Below, piece by piece: positions 1-6,538 of a DNA stretch of 10,001 nucleotides. The notes beneath the pieces are model-generated. The model was given only the letters and a program-made list of their open reading frames with translations, had not been told where the DNA came from and ran no database searches. The stretch's first letter is position 1. Each line of letters opens with the position of its first letter. A program made the translations under genes and the position numbers. The stretch is taken from positions 1 to 10,001 of the forward strand of contig JAEWYE010000055.1 in the NCBI GenBank assembly GCA_023458755.1, written 5' to 3'. The DNA is from Bacillota bacterium (GTDB lineage: Bacteria; Bacillota; Clostridia; Oscillospirales; Acutalibacteraceae).

Positions 1-44
1 ATACTTGGCTGGTAACGGCCCGGGACAATAGGAAGACGCCAACA
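1..44 (+). rRNA. rrf: 5S ribosomal RNA, 3' end (partial)
   Basis: The first bases match the conserved 3' third of bacterial 5S rRNA: a TACTTGGCTGG block, the ACGGCCCGGGA segment, then TAGGAAGACGCCAAC, which would form the closing strand of helix I. The 5' part lies outside the window. The exact 3' end is uncertain by a few bases because helix I cannot be checked. A tRNA gene follows within about 8 bases, as is common at the end of rRNA operons in Firmicutes. Confidence 0.85.
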
Positions 45-51
45 TGAATAT

Positions 52-127
52 TCCTCAATAGCTCAGCCGGTAGAGCATGCGACTGTTAATCGCAGGGTCG
101 TTGGTTCGAGTCCAACTTGGGGAGCCA
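52..127 (+). tRNA. trnN: tRNA-Asn (anticodon GTT)
   Basis: A complete cloverleaf can be drawn. The acceptor arms are 52-58 and 117-123 (TCCTCAA with TTGGGGA, one T-G pair). The D arm is 61-76, the anticodon stem 78-82 with 90-94, and the seven-base loop CTGTTAA at 83-89 carries anticodon GTT at 85-87. The variable loop is 95-99. The T arm 100-116 has the canonical TTCGAGT loop. The discriminator is G124 and CCA is encoded at 125-127. It sits directly behind 5S rRNA and is probably transcribed with the rRNA operon. Confidence 0.97.
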
Positions 128-131
128 AATG

Positions 132-163
132 AAAGACCGCCTAATTTAGGCGGTCTTTTTTTA
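132..163 (+). terminator. Intrinsic terminator of the rRNA/tRNA operon
   Basis: The stem GACCGCC (135-141) pairs with GGCGGTC (149-155), extended by AAA/TTT on the outside and TAA/TTA toward the loop. It is followed by an uninterrupted T run to position 162. It begins five bases after the tRNA CCA end, so it ends the rRNA-tRNA transcript. Confidence 0.93.
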
Positions 164-214
164 TTTATTTTAAATTCAACGATGCATCCAGTCATCGAAT
201 TCACATCATCTTCA

Positions 215-243
215 TTGCTTTTTTACGGCTTTCGCTTTATACT
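215..243 (+). promoter_or_regulatory. Candidate sigma-A promoter for mtnN
   Basis: A TTGCTT -35-like hexamer (215-220) lies 17 bases before a TATACT -10-like hexamer (238-243). A perfect TATAAT also occurs at 248-253 but has no good -35 at a normal distance. The stretch 164-336 holds no gene, so the mtnN promoter should be here, but the hexamer match is moderate. An 8-base direct repeat lies downstream at 276-283 and 295-302. Confidence 0.4.
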
Positions 244-336
244 AATCTATAATGACTATCTGTCAAGCTAAGCATATGTGCATAATCTTATGGGATGTGC
301 ATTCTATACCTTAAATTCGTATAAAGGAGTAAATAA

Positions 337-1026
337 ATGATAGGAATAATCGGTGCCATGTCTGTTGAGGTGGATGATCTAAAAACTTGCATGAGTGATG
401 TAACCATCCAGACAATAAGCGGTATTGAATTTTATAAGGGTGAAATTCACGGCATAGAATGTGTGATTGCCAAATGTGGGGTTGGCAAGGTTTATGCTGC
501 AATCTGTTCGCAAACTATGATATTACAGTATCACCCAAGTGTGATTATCAATACCGGTGTCGCCGGAGGAATTGGACCGGATATCCATATCGGAGATGTC
601 GTGATATCAAGCGGCCTTGTGCAGCATGATATGGACACATCTGCTATTGGCGATGAAGTCGGACTAATCAGCGGAATGAATCTTGTTACGATTCCGGCTG
701 TAACCGAGCTGGTTGATTTGGTTGCAGAAGTAGCTCGGTGTGTGTATGACGGTAAAGTGCATGTCGGCATTATTGCTACAGGCGACCAATTCATCGGTGA
801 CGCGAACAAACTCAATGAAATTGCAAACCGCTTTCACGCTTCCGCCTGTGAAATGGAGGGTGGGAGTATTGCCCATGTGTGTTATGTAAATCAAGTTGAC
901 TTTATTGTCATCCGTGCGATTTCCGATAATGCGGATGATGATGCCAGCGTTGATTTTATGCAGTTCGCAAAGGAAGCGGCACAAAAATCCGCCAGACTGA
1001 TTGACGAGCTTTTACCCAAGTTATAA
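337..1026 (+). CDS. mtnN: 5'-methylthioadenosine/S-adenosylhomocysteine nucleosidase
   Basis: This cytosolic enzyme cleaves adenine from methylthioadenosine and S-adenosylhomocysteine (EC 3.2.2.9). It removes products of polyamine synthesis and methylation and feeds the methionine salvage and activated-methyl cycles. The 229-residue length is normal for the family. Visible signatures are the N-terminal IGIIGAM with catalytic-type Glu11, the glycine-rich NTGVAGGI around residues 72-79, CEMEG at 171-175 (Met173 binds the ribose and Glu174 matches E. coli Glu174), and RAISDNAD with the general-acid Asp197. All three catalytic positions are therefore kept. The ATG at 337 follows AAAGGAG at 323-329 with seven bases between. 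A hydrolase gene follows 34 bases downstream and is probably co-transcribed. Confidence 0.96.
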   Translation: MIGIIGAMSVEVDDLKTCMSDVTIQTISGIEFYKGEIHGIECVIAKCGVGKVYAAICSQTMILQYHPSVIINTGVAGGIGPDIHIGDVVISSGLVQHDMDTSAIGDEVGLISGMNLVTIPAVTELVDLVAEVARCVYDGKVHVGIIATGDQFIGDANKLNEIANRFHASACEMEGGSIAHVCYVNQVDFIVIRAISDNADDDASVDFMQFAKEAAQKSARLIDELLPKL

Positions 1027-1060
1027 AAATCATGGTACGAGTAAGAGAGGTGCATTTATA

Positions 1061-1639
1061 ATGGAAATTCATGACATTACGCGGGAGTTGTTTTCTGCCG
1101 ATGTTTATCCGGGCGATCCGGTGCCGTACAGCGAAGTTGTTCGAAGAATGGACGCAGGGGATATGTATAATCTATCCGGCTTTTTTACCGGGTGTCACAG
1201 TGCAACTCACATGGATGCACCCCGCCATTTCGTAATTGACGGCGAAACCATTGACCAATTGCCTGTGGAACGCTTTCTTGGCAAATGTACCGTGGTTTCG
1301 GTGGACGGTATCATTACCGGCGAACAGATTGATGAATTGCTGCCTTCTTGTGAAAAAATGATTCTATTCCGTGGGCAGGGTCAGGCCTTCTTATCGCAAA
1401 GTGCCGCGTTTGCGCTGGCTGATGGAGGTATCCAGCTGGTGGGGACTGATGCGCAATCAATTGCTCCAATAGGGGATGAGCGCGCGCCGCACGTGGAACT
1501 GCTTTCTGCGGGTATTCCAATTTTAGAAGGGGTTGACCTTACGAAAATCAAAGACGGAACCTATACGCTGATTGCGTTTCCGCTGAAGCTGAAAGGTCTG
1601 GAAGCTTCTCCCGTACGCGCGGTATTAGTTGAAGATTGA
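1061..1639 (+). CDS. Cyclase family protein (kynurenine-formamidase-like metal hydrolase)
   Basis: This 192-residue protein belongs to the cyclase / bacterial kynurenine formamidase (KynB-like) family of metal-dependent amide or ester hydrolases. The family metal site (HxGTHxDxPxH) appears as GCHSATHMDAPRH, giving His46, His50, Asp52 and His56; the usual Gly-Thr is Ser-Ala here. The segment LVGTDAQSIAP (residues 126-136), a His-containing PHVELL near 143-148 and the C-terminal ASPVRAVLV are also family-typical. I chose ATG 1061 because AGAGAGG ends ten bases upstream; an earlier in-frame ATG at 1001 would overlap the end of mtnN and has no ribosome binding site. The substrate is not evident. 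No tryptophan or kynurenine genes are in the window, so KynB itself is only one option among amide, lactone and polyketide-type substrates. Confidence 0.88.
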   Translation: MEIHDITRELFSADVYPGDPVPYSEVVRRMDAGDMYNLSGFFTGCHSATHMDAPRHFVIDGETIDQLPVERFLGKCTVVSVDGIITGEQIDELLPSCEKMILFRGQGQAFLSQSAAFALADGGIQLVGTDAQSIAPIGDERAPHVELLSAGIPILEGVDLTKIKDGTYTLIAFPLKLKGLEASPVRAVLVED

Positions 1640-1643
1640 TGAG

Positions 1644-1683
1644 TATGCACTGCCTTCCGGCTTTCGCCAGTAAGCGGTGCATA
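1644..1683 (+). other. Hairpin between the cyclase and YccF genes
   Basis: TATGCACTGC (1644-1653) pairs with GCGGTGCATA (1674-1683), ten pairs with one T-G, enclosing a 20-base loop that can itself form a small GGC/GCC stem. Only a broken T-rich stretch (TATTTTG) follows. It may be a weak terminator or processing structure separating the mtnN-cyclase transcript from the YccF gene; a dispersed repeat is also possible. Confidence 0.5.
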
Positions 1684-1708
1684 TATTTTGTAAGGATAAA
1701 AGGATGTA

Positions 1709-2071
1709 ATGATGAGCTGTTTGGGCAATATGATTTGGTTTTTACTGGGAGGTATTATTCTAGGTTTTAGTTGGCTGTTTACCGGAGTATTGTGGTGCAT
1801 TACGATTGTAGGCATCCCCGTTGGAATACAATGCTTTAAATTTGCAAGTTTGGCATTTTTCCCGTTTGGTAAAGAAGTGGATTACGGCGGCGGAGTAGGC
1901 TCTCTGCTTCTGAACATCTTATGGCTGATTTTCGGCGGATTCGAGCTTGCGTTAGAGGCTGCCGCGATTGGATTGGTATTTTGTATTACCATCATCGGCA
2001 TACCTTTCGGAATGCAATGCTTTAAAATTGCGAAATTAGCCCTCATGCCATTTGGGGCAGCTATCCGGTAA
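1709..2071 (+). CDS. YccF domain-containing inner membrane protein
   Basis: This 120-residue hydrophobic protein contains two copies of the YccF domain. Each copy has a membrane segment followed by a near-identical signature: CITIVGIPVGIQCFK then a PFG ending (about residues 30-54), and CITIIGIPFGMQCFK then PFG (about 91-115). E. coli YccF has the same two-copy layout and is somewhat longer. The biochemical role of the family is not known to me. An AAAAGG at 1698-1703 supports starting at ATG 1709 or at the adjacent ATG 1712; the latter has the better spacing (eight bases). A spacer with a hairpin separates it from the upstream gene, and a regulatory-looking hairpin leads into the next one. 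Confidence 0.9.
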   Translation: MMSCLGNMIWFLLGGIILGFSWLFTGVLWCITIVGIPVGIQCFKFASLAFFPFGKEVDYGGGVGSLLLNILWLIFGGFELALEAAAIGLVFCITIIGIPFGMQCFKIAKLALMPFGAAIR

Positions 2072-2133
2072 GACGTTCTCTCTATTTGGCTTTTATTTAT
2101 TGTCTCGTTGGGCAAACTGTATACATATAAAGC

Positions 2134-2182
2134 AGGCATTTCCATATACATGCAGCAGGGGTGATTGCATATGGAGATGCCT
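2134..2182 (+). promoter_or_regulatory. Hairpin sequestering the start codon of the next gene
   Basis: The arm 2134-2147 (AGGCATTTCCATAT) pairs with 2169-2182 (ATATGGAGATGCCT) over 14 consecutive pairs with a single G-U. Three further pairs (2152-2154 with 2166-2168) close an 11-base apical loop holding the AGGGGTG ribosome binding site (2157-2163). The ATG at 2171-2173 lies within the 3' arm. In RNA this would hide the start codon and present the binding site in the loop, an arrangement expected of translational control. Confidence 0.6.
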
Positions 2183-3232
2183 GTTAAGAAGTGGGAAATT
2201 CCGGCTGCGATAATTTTGGCATTCTTTGTTTTGGTGATGGTACTTGCGGCCTTATTATTCCTCAATAAAAATACCGATTCTTCGTCCAGTCAAGTGGTTT
2301 CCGTGATGGGCGGAGTTTTGCATTCAGCTGCATTGGATACAATGAATACCAAAACAATCCGGAATCAGGCGGAGGAAGAAAAGTACATGGAGAGGTTCCG
2401 CAGACCGTCCCAGCAGGCACTGCTTAATAATTCATATTCCTTTGCAGATTTTGAAAAAGAGAAGGAAACCTATCCTCTGATTACCCAAAAATTTGGAACA
2501 GCAGAGGATGTCAGTAAGGCATATTTCGGAATTCTGCGGGATGCCGCAAATATGGACGGGTACGGTGGCGGCTGCGGCACAATTGGAAATGCAAAACAGC
2601 CATACCCGTATGCATATGAACTTTTATCGCAGGAGACCCAGAAGAAAGTAACGCTGCAGGCTTTCACTGAATCCTTTCACGGTATTGGTTACATAACGCT
2701 GTTAAAATTGCTGCCGGCATATACTCCGGAAGGAACATCAATCAGGACTAAATATTTTATGGTGGAAGCGGAAGTGATTACAGGGCCATCCGAAAAGGAT
2801 ACGCGGGCATATTATCGGGGCGGAAGTTATTTTGCCTATTATTATGGACTGCTGACTGCACATTACACACAGGAATACGGGTGGAAAATACAGTCGATTG
2901 ATTATCTGCCGGAGGACCTTTTGTGCCATCCCATGCACGGCTGGGCTTACAATTCCGCCATGCTTGTTCCGATTGTTTATAAAGATTGGTACGACCTGAT
3001 CGAGAAAGTGGATTCAACCACACAAAATGGGGGCTTGGTTTCGGTTTTTGCTTCGGGAAAGGGGCAAAAATACCGTTTTGATTTTGCGCGGCTCACAAAT
3101 GGTACCGACATCTTGCTACATGAATATAAATGGATAAACGGAGCGTGGGAGGAAGTTAATCTGCTAAAAGACAGTGATCAGGGATTAAAGCTTTCCGTTT
3201 TAAACCCTAATTTGAAGGCAAAATTCAAGTAA
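2171..3232 (+). CDS. Hypothetical single-pass membrane protein
   Basis: I do not recognise this 353-residue protein. It starts with a short positively charged stretch and one strong hydrophobic helix (about residues 9-33), followed by a Ser-rich linker and a roughly 300-residue soluble region. This is the layout of an N-terminally anchored protein with an extracytoplasmic domain. There is no lipobox cysteine and no clear signal peptidase site. The soluble part is rich in Tyr and Gly (for example YGGGCG near 137-142) and shows no catalytic motif I can name. ATG 2171 is chosen because AGGGGTG ends seven bases upstream; an in-frame TTG at 2165 is too close to that site. The start region is folded into a strong hairpin, suggesting regulated translation. 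No terminator is visible downstream. Confidence 0.8.
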   Translation: MEMPVKKWEIPAAIILAFFVLVMVLAALLFLNKNTDSSSSQVVSVMGGVLHSAALDTMNTKTIRNQAEEEKYMERFRRPSQQALLNNSYSFADFEKEKETYPLITQKFGTAEDVSKAYFGILRDAANMDGYGGGCGTIGNAKQPYPYAYELLSQETQKKVTLQAFTESFHGIGYITLLKLLPAYTPEGTSIRTKYFMVEAEVITGPSEKDTRAYYRGGSYFAYYYGLLTAHYTQEYGWKIQSIDYLPEDLLCHPMHGWAYNSAMLVPIVYKDWYDLIEKVDSTTQNGGLVSVFASGKGQKYRFDFARLTNGTDILLHEYKWINGAWEEVNLLKDSDQGLKLSVLNPNLKAKFK

Positions 3233-3282
3233 CTTTTCATAAAAATCCCGAATATCAAGAAAACAGAAAATAAAGTTGTTTA

Positions 3283-3308
3283 CATAAACTATTTGATACC
3301 AGTTTATG
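3283..3308. promoter_or_regulatory. Inverted repeat (candidate operator) at the helicase promoter
   Basis: CATAAACT (3283-3290) and AGTTTATG (3301-3308) are perfect 8-base inverted arms around a 10-base spacer. The right arm runs into the extended -10 element. A dimeric repressor bound here would block RNA polymerase. A hairpin in read-through RNA is a less likely alternative because no T run follows. Confidence 0.5.
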
Positions 3309-3315
3309 CTATAAT
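3307..3315 (+). promoter_or_regulatory. Extended -10 promoter of the helicase gene
   Basis: TGCTATAAT gives a perfect TATAAT (3310-3315) preceded by the TG of an extended -10. The position 17 bases upstream has no good -35, which an extended -10 can compensate for. The predicted transcript would have a leader of about 35 bases with GAGGAAA at 3341-3347 before ATG 3357. Confidence 0.65.
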
Positions 3316-3356
3316 AAAAAGTAGAAATAATATGAAGTTAGAGGAAATAAGAATTT

Positions 3357-5069
3357 ATGCAATTTAGCGAACTGAATCTGTTACCGGAAATTTTACGCGC
3401 GGTTGAAGAAATGGGTTATACCGAGTCAACCGATATTCAAAGCGGCGCGATTCCACTGTTTTTGGAAGGAAGAGATATCATCGGACGTTCCAGTACCGGA
3501 ACCGGAAAAACCGCCGCGTTTGGACTTCCGGTTGTGCAAATGGTTGCGCAAAGTGACGGCACAAAGGCGCAGGTGCTTATTTTAAGCCCGACCCGGGAAC
3601 TCGCGATGCAAATAAGCGACGAAGTACACAAGTATTCGAAGTATGTAAAAGGGGTGGGAATCGCCACCGTTTGCGGCGGGCAGCCTATGACACCTCAGAT
3701 TTATGATCTGCGCAGCGCGCAAATCGTAATCGGCACGCCGGGACGCGTAATGGATCACATGCGCCGCAAAACCTTGCGGCTGGATAATCTGAGAACCGTT
3801 ATTTTGGATGAAGCCGACGAAATGCTGAATATGGGTTTTTTGGAAGACATTCAAACGATTCTGACCGAAGCTCCAAAAGAAAGGCAGACCGCGCTGTTCA
3901 GTGCGACCATGCCGCCCGCGATTATGAATATAACGAAGCAGTTTCAAACAAATCCGGAAATCGTAGCGGTAGATAAAGGACAGAAAACCGTCGACAACAT
4001 TTCGCAGTATTATTATGTAATCCCGCAGTCCGGCAAAAATGATGCACTGAAGCTGCTCTTGGAGTATCATCAGCCAAAGCGCTCCCTTATCTTCTGCAAT
4101 ACAAAAAGTATGGTGGACGAGCTTTGCAATATCTTGAAGGACAGCGGATTTAAAGCTATCGGCCTTCACGGTGATTTAAAGCAGAGCCAGCGCAATCAGG
4201 TGATGCACGATTTCAAAACCGGCCATTGCAGTATTTTAATCGCCACAGATGTTGCCGCGCGCGGTATCGACGTTGCGGATGTGGAGGCTGTATTCAACTA
4301 CGACATTCCCCAGGAAAATGAATACTATATCCACCGAATCGGGCGTACCGGACGCGCCGGGAAAACAGGTGCGTCTTATACCCTTGCGGCGAACCGTTCC
4401 CAACTCTTGCGGATTCATACTCTGGAACGGTTTTTAAACACCAAAATAGAAGAAGCATCCGTGCCGACACTGGAAGATATCCAGAAAAAGCGCATGGAGC
4501 GGTTCAGCGGTGAAATCAAGCACATGGTGGATGAAAAGACCGGCAGCGAGTGGGCTTCCTTTGTAGAAGAACTTGCAGGTGAAGGCTATGCGCCAAACGC
4601 GATTGCGGCGGCGCTTTGTGCAAAAATCGCGAGTAAAAACAAGCGTCTGCTTGCGGTGAAAAATATCAACAAATCGGAAACAGCTTCCTTCGTCCCGAAT
4701 CATGTCTGGCTGAATTTGGATATCGGTTCCCGTGACCGAATGGATGCCAATCATATTTTGGGCGCAATTTTACAGGCAACCGGTTTGCCAAAGAACGCAG
4801 TCGGCAAAATCTATATTTTCAGCGACTATACCAATGTGTCGATGTCGCCGGAAAACGCGAATCTTGTTATAAAGACCATGTCGAATACCAAAATCAAGCA
4901 GCGCACGGTACATGTTACCATGGCGAGCGCATCCAGAGAACGGATATGCGAGCGCAATTATAATCACCGCGAAGAACGCCGCGGCAGCGGAAATACGTAT
5001 CGTCCGCGCACTCAGAGCGGCGGTGCACGCGGAGCAAAACCTGCATATAAACATTATAACGAAAAGTGA
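3357..5069 (+). CDS. DEAD-box ATP-dependent RNA helicase with DbpA-type RNA-binding domain
   Basis: This cytosolic ATP-dependent RNA-unwinding enzyme (570 residues) belongs to the CshA/DeaD/DbpA group and probably acts in ribosome assembly, RNA decay or cold adaptation. All core motifs are visible: Q motif with IQ at 27-28, Walker A STGTGKT (46-52), PTREL (78-82), TPGR (127-130), DEAD (151-154), SAT (182-184), LIFCNT (244-249), ATDVAARGID (296-305) and HRIGRTGR (326-333). After a linker of about 100 residues, residues 447-520 resemble the DbpA/CsdA RNA-binding domain. The last 50 residues form a basic Arg/Gly-rich tail. It has its own promoter and a terminator, so it is probably monocistronic. 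Whether it is the DeaD or DbpA equivalent cannot be settled by reading. Confidence 0.96.
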   Translation: MQFSELNLLPEILRAVEEMGYTESTDIQSGAIPLFLEGRDIIGRSSTGTGKTAAFGLPVVQMVAQSDGTKAQVLILSPTRELAMQISDEVHKYSKYVKGVGIATVCGGQPMTPQIYDLRSAQIVIGTPGRVMDHMRRKTLRLDNLRTVILDEADEMLNMGFLEDIQTILTEAPKERQTALFSATMPPAIMNITKQFQTNPEIVAVDKGQKTVDNISQYYYVIPQSGKNDALKLLLEYHQPKRSLIFCNTKSMVDELCNILKDSGFKAIGLHGDLKQSQRNQVMHDFKTGHCSILIATDVAARGIDVADVEAVFNYDIPQENEYYIHRIGRTGRAGKTGASYTLAANRSQLLRIHTLERFLNTKIEEASVPTLEDIQKKRMERFSGEIKHMVDEKTGSEWASFVEELAGEGYAPNAIAAALCAKIASKNKRLLAVKNINKSETASFVPNHVWLNLDIGSRDRMDANHILGAILQATGLPKNAVGKIYIFSDYTNVSMSPENANLVIKTMSNTKIKQRTVHVTMASASRERICERNYNHREERRGSGNTYRPRTQSGGARGAKPAYKHYNEK

Positions 5070-5077
5070 TCGCTTAT

Positions 5078-5112
5078 GAGGCGGCCTGCATATCTTTGCA
5101 GCCGCCTCTTTT
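5078..5112 (+). terminator. Intrinsic terminator of the helicase gene
   Basis: GAGGCGGC (5078-5085) pairs with GCCGCCTC (5101-5108), continued past a bulged C by TGCA (5087-5090) with TGCA (5097-5100), around a six-base loop. Four T residues follow at 5109-5112. It begins eight bases after the helicase stop. It lacks a T run on the other strand, so it should serve only the + strand transcript. Confidence 0.85.
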
Positions 5113-5161
5113 GCATGAACATCAATAGCATAGCTCTTAAAAATCCGTAATTCCGGCAATT

Positions 5162-6523
5162 TCAAGCGGATACGGTTATATTTTGAATCCACCGTTTGGA
5201 TTCAAAAATGGCCAGCCCCAGCAGAAAACGGACGATCTCTTCGACGGATATAAAGAAATAAACCCAATGGATGGGCAGATTCCAAACGAATGCGGCGAGA
5301 AAACCGAGAGGGACGCCAATCGTCCAAGTTCCAAGCACATCCAAAAGCAGGGTGTATTTTGTCTTTCCTCCGCTGCGCAGAATACCGCCGGACATAATCA
5401 TGTTGGAAACTTTCACAAAAAGCACAGCGGCAAACACATATAAAATCCAGATGGTAATCTGTTTTGTAGACGGGGATACATCGAAAAAGTCAGTGTACCA
5501 GTTTGACAGAAGAACCAACAGGATTCCAAGCCCGACGGAGCCGAAAATGCCCAGCTTGATAAATTTCCGGGAAAGCGCAAATGCGGGTTCCTTTTCGTCT
5601 TTCCCCAAATGGTTGCCAACCAAAATTGCCGCAGCGGTGGAAAATCCCGTAAACAAGCCGATGGAAAGACTTTGTATCGGCGCGGTTAATGTCATAGCGG
5701 CCATTTGCTCAGTGCCGATATGGCCGTAAATGGCAGCATAAACAGTTTCTCCAAATCCCCATAAGAATTCGTTGAGGACAATAGGGCTTGCAATCAGGAC
5801 GGTTTGCTTCAAAAAAGAAATCGGCATGGTGCAGTACAGACGGATTCTAAATTCGGATTTCTGCTGGGATTTGTGAAAGAAATAGAGCAAAATCAAACAT
5901 TCAACAAAGCGGGAAACGGTTGTCGCAATCGCGGTACCGTTAAGTCCGAGCTTTGGCGCTCCAAACATTCCAAAAATCAAGATATAATTCAGCAAGGTGT
6001 TTGTAATTACTGAAACGATACCGGCAACCATAGGGAATTTTGCATAGCCGGTGCTGCGCAGAACAGTCGAAAGCATGGTCGTGCCCAGCAGAGGAATATA
6101 GCCGATTGCCATGATTCGCAGGTAATCTGCCGCCATCGGAATTACGGTCATATCGGTAGTGTACAGCCCAATAATCGGCTGTGCGCAAAGCAGGGAGGGC
6201 AGCAAAAAAATGAGGGTAATGACAGATGCTAAAAAACCGTTTGATACGAACGTGTGATTTACGCCCTGTGCATCATGATTGCCGCAATATTGTGAAATCA
6301 TAATCGAAGCGGAGGTTCCCATTGCCGCAGCTGTTATTAAAAATAAATTGGCAAACCGCGCGCCAAGACCGATAGCGGCAATGCTGTTTGTTCCAAGCTG
6401 ACCGACCATAACCTGATCGATTACGCTGAGCGATGCTTGAAATAAGCTTTGCAGGGAGATGGGAACGGCTATGGTAAGAATATTATGGCGAAGTGCTTTG
6501 CTCGATACAGGAATATGCTCCAA
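5162..6523 (-). CDS. MATE family efflux transporter
   Basis: This 453-residue multidrug and toxic compound extrusion protein of the cytoplasmic membrane is predicted to export cationic drugs or metabolites by Na+ or H+ antiport. About 12 hydrophobic segments fall in two halves. The family signature follows the first half as LRSTGYAKFP (155-164) and GLNGTAIATT (193-202), and is echoed in the second half as LRSGGKTKY (382-390). The start is a TTG at 6521-6523, with GAGGAGG (6532-6538 on the complement) eight bases upstream; no ATG occurs before residue 39. That binding site overlaps the stop codon of the upstream TrmB-type regulator, so the two are probably translationally coupled and the exporter responds to the regulator's ligand. 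No terminator of its own is visible. The substrate is unknown. Confidence 0.95.
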   Translation of the reverse strand: MEHIPVSSKALRHNILTIAVPISLQSLFQASLSVIDQVMVGQLGTNSIAAIGLGARFANLFLITAAAMGTSASIMISQYCGNHDAQGVNHTFVSNGFLASVITLIFLLPSLLCAQPIIGLYTTDMTVIPMAADYLRIMAIGYIPLLGTTMLSTVLRSTGYAKFPMVAGIVSVITNTLLNYILIFGMFGAPKLGLNGTAIATTVSRFVECLILLYFFHKSQQKSEFRIRLYCTMPISFLKQTVLIASPIVLNEFLWGFGETVYAAIYGHIGTEQMAAMTLTAPIQSLSIGLFTGFSTAAAILVGNHLGKDEKEPAFALSRKFIKLGIFGSVGLGILLVLLSNWYTDFFDVSPSTKQITIWILYVFAAVLFVKVSNMIMSGGILRSGGKTKYTLLLDVLGTWTIGVPLGFLAAFVWNLPIHWVYFFISVEEIVRFLLGLAIFESKRWIQNITVSA

Positions 6524-6531
6524 TTGGGGAT

Positions 6532-6538
6532 CCTCCTC
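6532..6538 (-). promoter_or_regulatory. Ribosome binding site fixing the TTG start of the MATE gene
   Basis: On the - strand GAGGAGG sits eight bases before TTG 6523 and overlaps the TGA stop (6539-6537) of the preceding regulator, reading TGAGGAGG. A near-perfect site at the right distance from TTG decides the start and suggests re-initiation after the regulator is translated. Confidence 0.85.

Noticed and set aside
77..271. 64-codon open frame on the + strand
   Set aside because: It begins inside the tRNA-Asn gene and runs through the terminator and A/T-rich spacer, with no ribosome binding site and no family resemblance.
1001..1060. Upstream ATG extending the cyclase gene by 20 codons
   Set aside because: It overlaps the end of mtnN, lacks a ribosome binding site, and the extra residues are not family-like; ATG 1061 has AGAGAGG at a suitable distance.
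2165..2170. TTG start for the membrane protein
   Set aside because: It lies only one base after the AGGGGTG binding site; ATG 2171 has proper spacing.
3285..3309. TTTACA at 3279 as the -35 of the helicase promoter
   Set aside because: It is 25 bases from the TATAAT, too far for sigma-A; the TG of the extended -10 is the better explanation.
3582..4169. 195-codon open frame opposite the helicase
   Set aside because: It is a mirror of the helicase reading frame with no ribosome binding site and no recognisable domain; the helicase motifs are complete on the other strand.
5078..5112. Bidirectional terminator also serving the MATE gene
   Set aside because: On the - strand the hairpin is followed by CATAAGCG rather than a T run, so only the helicase side is supported.
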